A DNA stretch of 64,000 bases, from NCBI GenBank assembly GCA_023374025.1, contig SIJG01000105.1, positions 248,001-312,000 on the forward strand. Direction: 5' to 3'. Of the stretch, positions 45,011 through 57,352 are shown piece by piece. The position numbers and the translations under genes are program-made. Position 1 is the first letter of the stretch. The number at the start of each line of letters is the position of its first letter. Source of the stretch: Heterodera schachtii. Taxonomy: Eukaryota; Nematoda; Chromadorea; Rhabditida; Heteroderidae. The notes below the pieces were generated by a model. It had not been told where the DNA came from. It saw only the letters and a list, made by a program, of their open reading frames with translations, and did not search any database.

Positions 45011-47046
45011 TCTTCCTTTGCTTGATCAGTCTTTCATTTCGTTTCTTCTTCTGCTGATCGTCGACTCTTCCGTTCTGTGCTCGTTGCGTTCTTCGGAATG
45101 TGTACACAAAGTTCAACAAATCGGTCCTTTTCTCCGTTTGTCTCGCCTTTCCGTGCTGCACTGACTCCGAATTGTGATAAGCGCCCGCGGCATTTGCTGC
45201 GCTGTGCCCGTGGATTTTGCCGGAAGTGTCCCCGTCGATGGGCACCGAATCGAACTCGGGACGAGCACTGGCGTAGGCCAAAATGAACCTGAAGGGAGGG
45301 GAGGGGGCAATTTGGAAAGGCAATTAGGCAATAAATTGCCGTAATTGACCTGTCGTCCTTTTCGATTTTGCAAATGTAATTGTGGAAGAAGTGACTTCGG
45401 CTGGCGTAATCGCCAATGCCCGTGATCACTTCGAAAGTCGTGTTGAAGCGATCTTCCGACATTAACTGACCAAACAACAATTAACTTCATTCGCCTTTTT
45501 TGAATTTATCACCTGAACTTTGTTGGCAATCTGTTGCACATTGCATCCTCAATTAACAAAAACAGATTTACTTCAGCACTTATCCATGCCATTTGTCGTC
45601 AAAACATCCCATAAATAAATTAGGGAAAGGAAGGGAATTCGGTCGATGCGCAACTCTCTCTCGCTCTCTCTCTTTTTCTCTCTCTTCTCTCGCTCTCCCC
45701 CACACTCTCTCTCCTCTCTATTTCTCTCTCTTCTCTCGCTCTCCCCCCACACTCTCTCTCCTCTCTCTTTCTCTCTCTTCTCTCGCTCTCCCCCCACACT
45801 CTCTCTCCTCTCTCTTTTCTCTCTCTTCTCTCGCTCTCCCCCACACTCTCTCTGTCTTTCTCTCTCCAACATCTTTCCCTCCCACACTCTCTCTCTCTCT
45901 TTCTCCCCTTTCTTCACGCTTTTACTGTGAAAATTGTCCTCCGAATTGGTCAATTCGTTAAATGCCATTTTCATCGTGTTCTCCAATTCAGAATTACAGC
46001 ACATCAAATCTAAAATTTGGGTCAATTTCGAAGGAAAAGCGAATAAAAACAATGGCAATGAAAATGTTAATGAAAATGGTAATGAAAATGGTAATGCCAA
46101 CTCGAATCGTCGGTGTAACACTCGGGCAAAGGGTAACGGAGCAATTCGCAACGCTCAGCGGCCGTTGTTGAGGAGGGAAGCGTAGTGAAAGGGACGGTGG
46201 AAGTTGGAGAGGTCAGCTGAAAGAACGACGAATTGGGGCGGAGGGGGCATCGGCTTGTCTTCCGTCACCTCCTCTTGATAAGGGGGCGGCTGAACAGCGA
46301 CTGGCGGTTGGACTGACGGAGGCTCCACCGGCACAAATCCAACCGGCTCAACCTCTCCGCCCGGCTCGACTGGCATAATCTCTTCTACTGGTCCGATTGG
46401 CACAATTTCTTCTATTGGTTCGACCGGTTCGACTGGCACATTCGGTCCGAGTGGCGGCTGAAAAACTGGTGCCGGGGGCGATGGCGCGGCAAAAGGCGCG
46501 GCAGGTTGTGGTGCTGCTGGGGGCGATGGCGCGGCAAAAGGCGCGGCAGGTTGTGGTGCTGCTGGGGACGGGAGCGGCTGACCAAACGAAGCGGGCGGCG
46601 AAGGCTGAAAAGCGGGCGCTTCCGCCCCCTTAAATAAGTGTTAATTAATTAATTAATGGATCAATTATTAAATACAAATTAAATTAAATGTGCCGCACTT
46701 GCTGCATGCCTTGTTCAGCAAATGTTTGCTGTTGTTGCTGCTCAATTTGCGTTGGTCCGTTGAAAAATTCTTCTTGCGCCACCGGTTCGTTTGGATACAT
46801 TTCTTCTTAACATTTTCCTCCTTCATTTTCTTTATTTTATTATTGCTAATGCTTTCTCCGCAATGACTCACCGGGCGCAGGCGCCGACGCGGGAAAAGCG
46901 GGCGCAGAAACCGAAGGGAAGGGCACCGCCGGAGGGGGAAAACCGGTGCGCTTCTGTCGGCGTGACCAAGACGAACTGTTGCGCCGTTTGCGAACCAATT
47001 CTTTAGGCAGCAACTGCAGGTAATTGTTGCGAGGCGTGCCAAACAT
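45000..47046 (-). CDS. Ground-like domain (GRL) secreted protein with Pro/Gln-rich N-terminal half
   Basis: Nematode-specific ground-like proteins are Hedgehog-related, secreted and linked to cuticle/apical matrix. Exon from 47046 reads MFGTPRNNYLQLLPKELVRK and a Pro/Ala stretch; a Gln-rich exon EEMYPNEPVAQEEFFNG ends FAEQGMQQ; then repeats of PAAPQPAAPFAAPSPP (two copies) and VEPVEPIEEIVPIGPVEEI. The domain begins at 46010 with DLMCCNSELENTMKMAFNEL, continues QLMSEDRFNTTFEVITGIGD, SHFFHNYICKIEKDDR and FILAYASARPEF. An unusual basic tail (NFVYTFRRTQRAQNGRVDD) ends at 45000. The CC and C...C pattern of the family is present. The signal peptide exon should lie upstream of 47046 and is unresolved. 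A CT-rich intron separates two domain exons. Confidence 0.88.
45650..45915. repeat. CT-rich repeat in the ground-like gene intron
   Basis: Units of CTCGCTCTCCCCCCACACTC plus TCTCTCC tracts, about 50 bp each, five copies. Between the CCNSELENT exon and the FNTTFEV exon. Confidence 0.85.
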
Positions 47047-47091
47047 TCCTTCTGATGGGATTTCGAGAATGGATGCGTTTTCTTTAGTTAT

Positions 47092-47808
47092 TTAGAGAAT
47101 CAATTCCGTTTTACGTTTGAAAAGCCTGCTGGGCCTGGGTTCCCCGCCCCCCCCCCCCCAACTTCCCCATCCTCCTCTCTTTCCCCTCTTCTCCTCCCCC
47201 TCCCCCATTTCTACATCCTCCCCTCTTCTCCCTCTCCTCCTCTTCTCCCTCTCCCCTTCTTCTCTCTCTCCCTCTCTTCTCCCTCTCCCCCCACTTCCTC
47301 TCCCCTTCTTCTCCCTCTCCTCCTCTTCTCCTTCTCCCCTTCTTCTCTCTCTCCCCCTCTCCCCCCACTTCCTCTTCCCTTCTTTTCCCTCTCCCTTACT
47401 TCCTCCCATTTTCTCCCCCCGTTTACCGTCACTTTCAGTTGCTTTTTGCCTTGGGCGAAATGTTAAGTTGCACATCATCAGAGAATGTTCGCCTGCTTCT
47501 GCCAATGTTTGCTTCGCTTTTGCTCCCTTCGTCGTAATGGTGGTCACTTCCATTTTGCTCTTCATTATGGGCGAAATGCGTACTTTTTTCGCGAGTATTT
47601 TTGACCACGGCACAAATGGCAATAATGACGGAGAAGGCACGGGCAATTTGAGTGGTAATTGTGAGGGGAGTGGTGGCGAAGTGTTTGCCGAGTAAGCGGC
47701 GAATGCCAAATCGTTGGAAATTTCATTGGCAGCCGTGAGAATGGCGGCGAACAGGCTCAAATTGACGGGCATTGACCACAACAACCCCAACAGCATCACA
47801 TCGTTCAT
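47092..47808 (-). CDS. Uncertain open frame, possible upstream part of the ground-like gene
   Basis: From the ATG at 47808: MNDVMLLGLLWSMPVNLSLF, then AAILTAANEISNDLAFAAYS and a basic stretch KAKQTLAEAGEHSLMMCNLT. The hydrophobic start could be a signal or anchor. Beyond 47440 the frame is only purine-repeat translation and is not credible. The opposite strand also reads a hydrophobic segment (FAPFVVMVVTSILLFIMGEM), so strand is uncertain. Confidence 0.25.
   Translation of the reverse strand: MNDVMLLGLLWSMPVNLSLFAAILTAANEISNDLAFAAYSANTSPPLPSQLPLKLPVPSPSLLPFVPWSKILAKKVRISPIMKSKMEVTTITTKGAKAKQTLAEAGEHSLMMCNLTFRPRQKATESDGKRGEKMGGSKGEGKEGKRKWGERGRERRRGEGEEEEREKKGRGSGGRGRREGEREEGEREKRRRGRRGEDVEMGEGEEKRGKRGGWGSWGGGGGEPRPSRLFKRKTELIL
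47145..47430. repeat. CT-rich low-complexity repeat
   Basis: CTCCCTCTCC/TCTTCTC tracts after a run of C (47148-47159). Long frames on both strands are artefacts. Confidence 0.85.
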
Positions 47809-47859
47809 GATGGGAATGGGAGGGAGGAATATGTGGTCAAAGAAAAAGGGCAAAAATCT

Positions 47860-48540
47860 GTTGAAAATGTGACGACATGATGGTAATGACGGAGCCTAAT
47901 GACCCCCGTGCCCCCGGGGGGGGGGGGGTGGTCCATCCCAATGTAATTAATCCATTAGATAATCTCCCCCCCCCCCACTTTCAAACAGTGCATTAATTCA
48001 TTCATTCATCTCCGCTCTTTCCCAAACGTGCTTTATAGACTTTAGCCGTTGTGACAATACCAAATTCACTTCGACGGGAAATTAATGCATTTAAAAGGTC
48101 AATTTCGGCATTCTTTTATTTTTTGATTTTTAGAAAATTCGCTCCCGCAACGGCGGCTTATCACTGAGTTTCGGCAGAGAATGCTTTGGACGAACCGAAA
48201 ACGGCACAAAAGCGATCACAACTGATAATTTTATTACGTATTCATTATTTGATCCGTTTTTTCAATGAATTTCCTTCCTTATTTGGCCACTCTTCCCTTT
48301 TCCCTTTCTCTTCCTCCGAATTTCCTTTGCCTATCGATTCTCTCCCCCCCCCCCATTTTTGCATTTTGCGCCAGCCCTCCCCAAATTGCCCTTTTCTTCG
48401 CATTTGCTGTGGTGGTCACCACATGTGGTCATTTCCCCCCTCCCCATTTCTCAGTCCGCGTAATTCTCTCGCGACTCGTTAAAATTTCGCTGGGATTTTA
48501 ATGGTTGTAAGTTTCTTACAGAAATTAAAATTTAGAAAAA
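47860..48540. other. Intergenic DNA
   Basis: Contains G run 47919-47929, C runs at 47966 and 48347, TTCATTCATTCAT at 47997. No gene recognised. Confidence 0.5.
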
Positions 48541-48544
48541 AAGA

Positions 48545-49150
48545 CAAATCTTCCACTGTCTGCACCCTCTTTTCCTCTCCCGCTCTCTTCTGAACTGCTA
48601 CAAAATGTGCCGTCCCTCTTCCACTGTCGGCACCCTCTTTTTCTCTCCCGCTCTCTTCTGAACCGCTACAAAATGTGCCGTCCCTCTTCCACTGTCGGCA
48701 CCCTCTTTTCCTCTCCCGCTCTCTTCTGAACTGCTCCAAAATGTGCCGTCCCTCTTCCACTGTCGGCACCCTCTTTTTCTCTTCCACTCTCTTTTGAACT
48801 GCTCCAAAATGTGCCGTCCCTCTTCCACTGTCTGCACCCTCTTTTTCTCTTCCCCTCTCTTCTGAACTGCTCCAAAATGTGCCGTCCCTCTTCCACTGTC
48901 TGCACCCTCTTTTTCTCTTCCCCTCTCTTCTGAACTGCTACAAAAGTGCCGTCCCTCTTCCACTGTCTGCACCCTCCTTTTCTCTCCCGCTCTCTTTTGA
49001 ACTGCTCCAAAATGTGCCGTCCCTCTTCCACTGTCTGCACCCTCTTTTTCTCTCCCGCTCTCTTTTGAACTGCTCCAAAATGTGCCGTCCCTCTTCCACT
49101 GTCTGCACCCTCTTTTTCTCTCCCGCTCTCTTTTGAGCTGCTCCAAAATG
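48545..49150. repeat. 68-bp minisatellite, about nine units
   Basis: Unit landmarks: TGCTCCAAAATGTGCCGTCC, CTCTTCCACTGTCTGCACCC and CTCTCCCGCTCTCTTTTGAA. Minor variants (CTGTCGGCACC; CTGCTACAAAA). Because 68 is not divisible by three, all three minus frames stay open in turn (KRDGTFWSSS, GRGTAHFGAVQ, EEGRHILEQF). Confidence 0.93.
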
Positions 49151-50070
49151 TGCTGTCCCTCTTTCTGTTCCAATGTCTGCTGTCTGTTCATTCTGCACAC
49201 TCTCTTCCGCCTTTTCCCCTCTCTGCTCCCCCTTTTCTCCGTCCCTTTCCATTAATTCTTTGGCCCATTTTCTTTTCTTCCCCCAATCACTTAACGGTGT
49301 TCTTCCGATCATTTTCCTACTTCTTCTTTCTGTCCTTTTGTTTTCACTTTTGCCATCGCAACGAATTAAAAAAAATTTTGTGGGCGAATCTCCGAGGGAA
49401 AAGTCGGCGGAAGAGAGGGAATTGTTCTCGCGGAAGGCCAATGTAAGCATTGGGTGGGCTAATCGGTTACCATTTTGATTTTTTAAAATTAATTCCATCG
49501 CTTTCCCTTTCATTTTTTAATTTTCCCAATGAATTCGCTTTCCCCTCCCCCCGAAATGGTCACTGTGTTTTATTAGCTAATGAGCCGGGGATGAATGGGC
49601 AACACTTCAGCGATTGAAGGGCCATCGCTTGCGATGGTAGCCATAGAGACGGACGAGTCGCCCCCCGGGGAATGCCCATTTTTTCCTCAAATGCCCGCAG
49701 GGGTCGAAGGCGAATGTTGTGCCGTTGCCGACGATTTGTCTTGCTTCCGTTTCACGACCCTCGCGCGACCTCCGCCCGCGCGCGCATCTCCCCGGGTCAG
49801 TGCCCGTGCCATTGCCAATGCCAATGTTGCTCTTCACGCCTTCCGTCGGTTTCGTCGATTTGGTCGCATTCTCAAGAATTGCTTCAATTTAATAATTAAA
49901 TTATTCATTTTAGCGCAGGAAGGTAATGTCGGTGCCAAATTTGGTGGAAAATATTGGCGAAACGGACGAACGCCCCTCGAATTCGCAAAGGTAAAGGAAG
50001 GGACAGATCACTCACTCTCCGATCACTCAGTGATCAGAGAGGCGATCACTCCTTGGAAATTCCCAAATCG
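49151..50070. other. Region upstream of the coiled-coil gene
   Basis: Pyrimidine-rich to 49350, then mixed. An open frame at 49595 (MGNTSAIEGPSLAMVAIETD) might be a first exon of the coiled-coil gene but cannot be joined with confidence. GATCACTCAGTGATCAGAG lies at 50020-50040. Confidence 0.4.
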
Positions 50071-50079
50071 TTTTCTACA

Positions 50080-53000
50080 GATTTTCATCCTTTGGCATCA
50101 GCGAATTGCAGCAAATTTCCTCCGACCTTTGGTTCACTCGACGTCGAATTGAGGCCGGACTCAGGTCAAAAATAAATAAATAAATAAAAGAATTAAATTT
50201 TTTTGTTTCCTTTTTTAGGGAACAACGAAAACAAAAAGCGATTCTTGAGCATGTCCAAGAGCAGGCGAGAAAAGGGACGGAAAGGAGAACCCCGTGCTTT
50301 CTTTTATTGCCTTTCAGTTGCTTCGTTCGCGCCTTCGGCACTCGAATTGGCGAAGTGCGCGGAGTCATTCACCGCCAAATTCGTCGGCACGATCAGAAGA
50401 AACGGAGCGGTAAAAGAAAATGAAGCAAATAAATTAATTGAAAATAAAATTAAAATACAGCCATGTTTCACTTCGGCAGCAAAGGCCAAACACTTCGTGG
50501 GGGGCACGGCCAACGACGGAGGGGCCAAATAGTGCCGAATTTGGGTTGAAAAAGACATTAATTAGGCACTAAATGCACCCGCCCCCCTCCCCAATGTGAC
50601 AGTGTTCGAATTGGTCAGCTCGAGAAGCAATTGGAGCATTTGCAGGCATTGGCCAGCCAAACCCTTTTGGCCCATTTCCGGCAAAGTCCGCACGAGAAAA
50701 CGAACGAAGCACGAAAATGGCCCAAAATAAAGACGGAATTGGCTAAACTGAGACAAAAATTGATGGAATACCGAACGGAAACAGCGGACGAATTTGCGAA
50801 TTTTGGTGAGAAATAAGGAAATTCGAAGAGAAAATGGACCAAAAATGAATTCCTAGGGAATGAACTGACGCAACGACTGGCGGTGACATTGGCACGACGG
50901 ACACGCAGAGAATTGGCACATTTAATGGCCAATCGGAGAGGGAAATGCCGAAACGGAAGAGTTGCGAAAGCGATGCGCACTTTTGGAGGAGCAAAAGACG
51001 AAGGCATTTTGGACACTCGAGAACCTCGAAATGCATCCCACGTTCAGTTGGCCGAGTTGCGCTTCTCCTACGAACTTCGCCTCGATGAGTCAGAGACGCG
51101 GCGGGCGACGATCGAACGCACACAAAGCCAAATTTGGACAATTTTGGGAGTGCCGGTACTGCGATTGCCTGCAATTCTTTTCCTAATTCAGCGCTTTAGG
51201 CAATTTCTGCGCCGGAAAGTCTTCCGTCCGCCGTACGAAAAGCTATTGACGCGGAAAAGCACCGATGGGAAGCTCAAAGGACACTTATGGAGGAAAAAAT
51301 GGAAGCGAAAGAACGCGAAAGGCGAGAAGAGCACGCGGCAGAGAAAAGGTGCAGACGGACGGACAATCGGACGAAACCCTTAAAAACAGAGAATCGTTGC
51401 GAGAGATGTCCCGGCGAGAAGCGGAATGGGCTGACGAACGAACGCAACACCGTCGCGAGGTGGACCAATTGCATGCCGAGATGCAGGAGACGCGTAAAAT
51501 GGCGGAATGCCGCGAAACGGAACTGATCAGGGAACACACGCGTTCCGACGAGGCGGAACGCGAGGCACACGCGAGAGCGAAGCGAGTGGAGGACGAAATG
51601 ACAACGCTGGCGGAAGCGCAAAGAAAGGCACGCGCGCGAGCGGAAGCCGAATTCGAAGCAGAAAGGGCGCGGTCATGTGAGGTAACGTGACAGCAATTAA
51701 TTAATTATAAAATATGATAAGTTTAGCTGATGGCCCAACGGACTCATTTGGAGACGGAAATTGAGAGGAAAGACGCGGAACTAAGCGAAGGTCGCGAAAA
51801 TTACGAAGAAGCATTGAGAGAACGAGACGAATTGGCACAAGCACTACACAAAGCGAAGCTGAAAAATGCAATGGCAAATTCGGAATGTGAAAGATTAATG
51901 GAAAAACTGCGGAGGGAACGGAACGACGCCATTGAGTGAGGGGAAAAGTGATCAGAAGATGGGGAGTGATCAGAAGAGGAAGTACAAAGTGATCAGTGGA
52001 AGATAAGGACAGAGAGACCGGCAGAGAAAAAGGGGCAATTGATTAGAAAAGAGGAAAGGTGACAGAGTGATCGGAAAACATAAAAGGGGGAAATGATCAT
52101 CGGAAAGAAAGGGACAGAGCGATCTTTGGGTTAGAAGAAGCCGAGAAATCAACAATTTCAAGGGAAAATTGGAGTGAAGAAGATAATGATTGGCATTTTG
52201 AAGAGACCAACGAGCAAAGACTGTCCAACTGACCGAGTTGCAAGTGCGTCTTGCGGCTGTGATAACGCAAGCGGAAGAAACGGACCGAACGCGTGTTGAA
52301 AATGACGCGGAAATGCATCAACGCATGACCGAGGCGGACGCGGAGTTGGAGACGCTAAAAGGTAGGCGATTTGTCTGCTTATTCCCACCACCGATTTGGC
52401 TGCAACTTCTTGTGGAGGTCGGTTGCACCACGCGGAACAGCGATTGCGCACGGAGAGAGAGACGCGTTTGACAGACGCGGAACGGTGCGACAAGGAATGG
52501 GAGGAGCAGGAGAGAATCATTGGCAAATTGGAGGCAGAAAAGGTGCTTAGTTAAGCAAAACGAAAGGCATAACGAACACTAATTGATCAATTAATTAATT
52601 GAGGAGTGCCTCCAGCAAAGGCTGGTCAAAGCGGAAGAGAAGGTTCAGCATGCACTGGGAGAACACCCGCAAACGGAAGCGTGGCGTCAGCGTGCGGAAC
52701 GGCTACAACAATCGCTAACGCACGCGGAAGCGGAAGCCGCGGAATCGCGTCGTCAGACGGAGGAACTGATGGACGACCGAGAAAGACGCTATCAAGCGGA
52801 ATTGGACCGCGCAAAGGCCGAAATAAGTAACAGAAGTGCCGAACTGGCCGAACTCCGCGAAAACGAGGCGCAATTGAAGCATCAGCTGAGCATCGCGGAA
52901 TTCCAAATCAAAATGGGCAAGGAAATGTACCAAAAGCTAATCGCCGAATTAGACGATCTGAGGTGAATGGACTGGCGAAAAAGCCAATTTGGGGCATTTA

Positions 53001-56000
53001 AAAATAATTAAGGAGTAAATGCCAATTAAAAAGTTAAGCGAGCGAAGTGTCGCGCAAAACAGCTCAACGGAACAGCTGAGGACGGAACTGAACGAGACCA
53101 ACGACGAAATCGTACTGCTGAGACGGACCAACGGAGAGCAGAAGGGACGAAACGCCAAATTGGAGGCGGAATTGATCAAAGTGGAAAAGGGTAAGGGAAA
53201 TCAGTGAAGACAATTAGGGGTAATTAAAACTAATTAGGCTAGGGGAATTCATAAAAAATTAGGGGTGATTAAAAAATGGGCTTCCATTTGATATTGTCTT
53301 TCAGCTTACAACAGAGAAAGAGAATTGCGTATTAAAACCGAAGAAAATTTGAAGAGGAAAGAGTTAGAAGCACAAGCAACTGAAGAAAGAAGAGTGAGTA
53401 AAACATTAAAAGTGAATTAATATAATTAATACAACTAATGGTTAACATACTAAACAGCGGGTTAATTAACAAATAATTAATCGTGGCTAGTTTACTAAAC
53501 GTCCAATTAACAAATAATTAATGATCATTTACTTAGCTATCCGAACAGCGAATGTCCCAATTGACTTATGAACGTTTGAGCCGAATGGGAAAAAGCCGAA
53601 ATTGGCATGAAGAAGCGGGGGATGACAATTTTAATTGTAAGCATGAAAAGCAAATCCACGCGAGCATTGACAAATGGGGCGGAAAAGTCGGCATAAAAAC
53701 AATGCCAAAAAGAACAGACGCAATTGAGACACTGAATGAACTGCTGAACGAATTATGGGACAAATGCGAACGGTGGGAGAAGCGCAAAGAAAAAGCAGAA
53801 GAAGGCAAGCGAAAGAGTGGGAAAAGGGAGGGAAAGGGATGGATGAGTGATCAGAGCAAAAGACAAACTGATCAAAGGGGGAAAGGGATGGGTGAGTGAT
53901 CAGAGAAAAACGAACTGATCAGAGGGCAGGGGGAGAGACAGGGGAAAGGGATGGATGAGTGATCAGAGCAAAAGAGGAGCTGATCAGAGGGCAGGGGGAG
54001 AGACAGGGGAAAGGGATGGATGAGTGATCAGAGCAAAAGATACGAACTGATCAGAGGGGGAAAGGGACGGATGACTGATCAGAGCAAAAGACGAACTCGT
54101 CAGAGGGGGGAAAGGGATGGATGAGTGATCAGAGCAAAAGACGAACTGACCAGAGAGCAGGGAGAGACAGGGGAAAGGGATGGATGAGTGATCAGAGCAA
54201 AAGATACGAACTGATCAGAGGGGGAAAGGGACGGATGACTGATCAGAGCAAAAGACGAACTCGTCAGAGGGGGGAAAGGGATGGATGAGTGATCAGAGCA
54301 AAAGACGAACTGACCAGAGAGCAGGGAGAGACAGGGGAAAGGGATGGATGAGTGATCAGAGCAAAAGATGAACTGATCAGAGGGGGGGGGGGAAAGGATG
54401 AATGAGTGATCAGAGCAAAAGACGAACTGATCAGAGGGGGGGGGAGGGAAGGGATGAATGAGTGATCAGAGCAAAAGACGAACTGATCAGAGGGGGGGGG
54501 GGGAAAGGGAAGGGATGAGTGATCAGAGCAAAAGACGAACTAATCAGAGGGGAGAATAGTATAGAAAATGCTGAAGTCGACCCCGTTCTATCCAATAGTA
54601 TATAACACATATGCATTTTCCGACTTACAGTTCGGGTGGTTCCCTTGTAAGCCATAAATAAAAAGCAAAAAATAAATAAATAAACAATAAACAACAAACA
54701 GAAAGCATTGCACTGAATGGCCAATTGTGCGACATGCGTAAGCATTGGAAAGACCAACAGAACGAATTGGCAACGCGTCAACAGCAGATCGATACGTTGA
54801 GGGAAAAGTTGACAAAATCGGAGAGAGAAGCGCAAAGAGAAAAAGTGCAAAAAGGGGGGAGAGAGAGAGAAAATGGACCAATTAAATGCCTAAATTAGGA
54901 CAATTTGGAACGTAAATTGCAACAATGGGAAGAGACGGCGAGAAGAGAAAAGGCGCAAATGGAAGCCAAACTAATCGGAGAGAAGAATGAGCACAGCAAA
55001 GCACTGATCAGACGGGAGACGGAGAACAAAGTGCGCGAGCAAAGGACGGAGGGAATGTGCCGTCAAAATGGGCATTTTCCAACAAAATATTCTCACAAAT
55101 TTCCTTAGAAGCAAAAGTTACAGCAAGAAAAACCAAATTTTTTAAGCTCTTCAAAGCAAACAAATTTTTTGAAATCCTTTCCAAAAAATCTTTAAAACAA
55201 AACACTGAGGGCCAAATTGACCGAATCGCTGGCCATTAACCCAAATTTCCATAATTTGGTTTCTGATCAAATGAGTCCCTTTTTCGTCCATGGCCAATTT
55301 CAGCTCTGTTTGACCTCCTCCACCCAATTCCCCGTGGTTGGTCCAACCACAACCTCCAAATTGATTCAGCAGCATCAGCACATTTTGGAGGAATGTGAGT
55401 TGCAGTGAGTGGCATTGGAAGCGAGCAATTCTCGCGGTTCAATGCTTTTCCCCGTACGTAAAAACCACTCACCGCCTCCCCCTCACCCCACAAATCCTTC
55501 GTTTGTACTCTAACACATACTGTACTATGTACATACAGTACCCGTTCCGTCCTACCATACACTAACCCATTGTTGCTGCTGATCCTCCTTTTAGCTTCAA
55601 ACCTTAGTTCACCAGCAAATCCATGCTGTCCAATGTTTTGTTATTTTATTTTGCTAACCTTTCCGCCCCCCTTTTTTAACAAAAAAATACCACAACTTTT
55701 TGTTTAAATATTTCGCTTTTTTAAATATTTCATTTTCATAATTTCAGTTCATTTCCAATTCGTTGGAAGAGCTTCGAAATGAGAATTTGACGCTTAAACA
55801 AAAAATGGAAAAGCAAAGAATTGGAGAAAAATGCGACGACGAAAGGGAGAAGAGAATTTCGGGAAAAGAAGAAGAAGCGGAAATGGCGATAATTAAGGTA
55901 AAAAAGAGAGAAAATGGGGAAAAAGGAAAAAAAAATAAAGTAATATTTAAAAAAAAAAGCTTAATTGATTTTACCTAAAAATAGGCGGAATTGTGCCGCG

Positions 56001-57165
56001 AACGGGCGGAAAAGAATCGGAGACATTCGGAACTGAGCAAAGTGCACCAGGAACTGATGCAATCGCTGCAAAAGGCAGAACAGTTGCAAAAGAAATTGGA
56101 CAGGGAAATGAGAGAACGGACAAAAGAAAGAGAAGCGACAGACATTTTGCAAAAGGCAAATTCAAACGGACAATAAAAATGACGAAAAGGAAATTTAAGC
56201 GCGAAATTGAACTCACGGCACAAGAAGCGCAAATGCATGCCAATTTGAGCATATTGCGCGCACAATGGCGCGTTTCTGTACAGTCGGAGGAAAGTGTGAG
56301 ACGCGCGTTGCGCGAATCGGAGGCGACGTGCCGCGAGCTGAACGCACAACTTCAGCGAGCAGAGCGCGAGAGCAACGCGCAAAAGCAGCACATCGATGCG
56401 GTGGGTGAGGGGGGGGGGACTGATCATCAAGGGAAAAGTGATCAGCACAGTGATCAGTGATCACCACACTGATCAGAGTGGCAGCAGCACTCACCTTTAA
56501 ATTTGAGAACCAATTTTGCCATGAAAAATTATTAAGGATAATTTATTTTTTAATCTTAATGCTTTAGAAGTGTATCTTTAAAATTTTTGTAATTTCATGT
56601 GTTTTTTTTTCATTTTTATTGCATTTGACAAGGAATTTTCTGAAAAAATATATTTAAAAATTGTTAAAGCAACTTGATGAAAAACAAAGGATTTCCGAAA
56701 GCATCAAAATTCAGATGGAAATGGACAGAAAGAGAGTGGAAGCGGTGATCCGTCAAACAACACTCGAGGTGCATTCACATTCATGGCATTGTGTGAATGC
56801 CATTTTGATTTTGTAGCGAAACGCACTGACCAAAGCATTGGACGCAATGGAAGCGGAGAACGCGGAATTGCAAAGGCAATGCAACGCATTGCGAACACAG
56901 GTCAGAGAAAGAGAGAAGCAAAGGAAAAACGGACGAAAGAAAAGAAAATAAAACACAGATGGACAGAATTGGAGAAAGTGACAGAATGGCACAGAAACAC
57001 ATGGAGGAGCAGCAAAAGCGAATCCATCGGTTGGAGACGGAACTGACAACAAATGACAGAGAACGGAGAAAGGTCGGCACGGCACAAAGGCCAAAGCAAT
57101 GCCAACCAACGGTTGACAGGTGGCCAAAACAACACCGAACAGAACGCACCCCCAGCAGCAAATAG
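50080..57165 (+). CDS. Long coiled-coil protein, possibly rootletin (CROCC/che-10)
   Basis: At least fifteen exons of charged heptad-rich sequence, no membrane span. Samples in order: FSSFGISELQQISSDLWFTR joined to EQRKQKAILEHVQEQARK; VRIGQLEKQLEHLQALASQT; SRREAEWADERTQHRREVDQ; HLETEIERKDAELSEGRENY; TELQVRLAAVITQAEETDRT; LQQSLTHAEAEAAESRRQTE; LAELRENEAQLKHQLSIAEF; LNETNDEIVLLRRTNGEQKG; LATRQQQIDTLREKLTKSER; LIQQHQHILEECELQ; SLEELRNENLTLKQKMEKQR; QELMQSLQKAEQLQKKLDRE; RNALTKALDAMEAENAELQR. The end is at 57165 or, with another frame, 57274. Length and all-coil make-up suit rootletin, a ciliary rootlet filament, but many coiled-coil families would fit. The true 5' end may lie near 49.6 kb. Introns carry TGATCAG-rich repeats. 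Confidence 0.75.
53820..54560. repeat. About 50-bp intronic tandem repeat rich in TGATCAG
   Basis: Roughly fourteen units of GATGGATGAGTGATCAGAGC then AAAAGACGAACTGATCAGAG and a G-run/AAAGG spacer of variable length. Two larger blocks (about 53990-54130 and 54180-54300) are higher-order copies of each other. Located in a coiled-coil gene intron. Confidence 0.92.
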
Positions 57166-57301
57166 CCCAAAGGCGCAATTTGTGAAAGAGCGACGGGAGA
57201 CAAATCAAATCCAAATACGAGAAAACAACACGAGTGTCGGATGCCCTCACAATCAGCCTTTTTGCCTCATATAATTTAACAAGAGATCAACGTTAAAAAA
57301 A

Positions 57302-57352
57302 GCCTGTACCTGGGACAAGGGAAAATACAAGTGTGGCTGGGTCCAGGTACAG
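57302..57352. repeat. Small hairpin downstream of the coiled-coil gene
   Basis: CTGTACCTGGGA and GTCCAGGTACAG are near-perfect inverse copies, about 25 bp apart. Could act in 3' end formation; function not shown. Confidence 0.45.
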
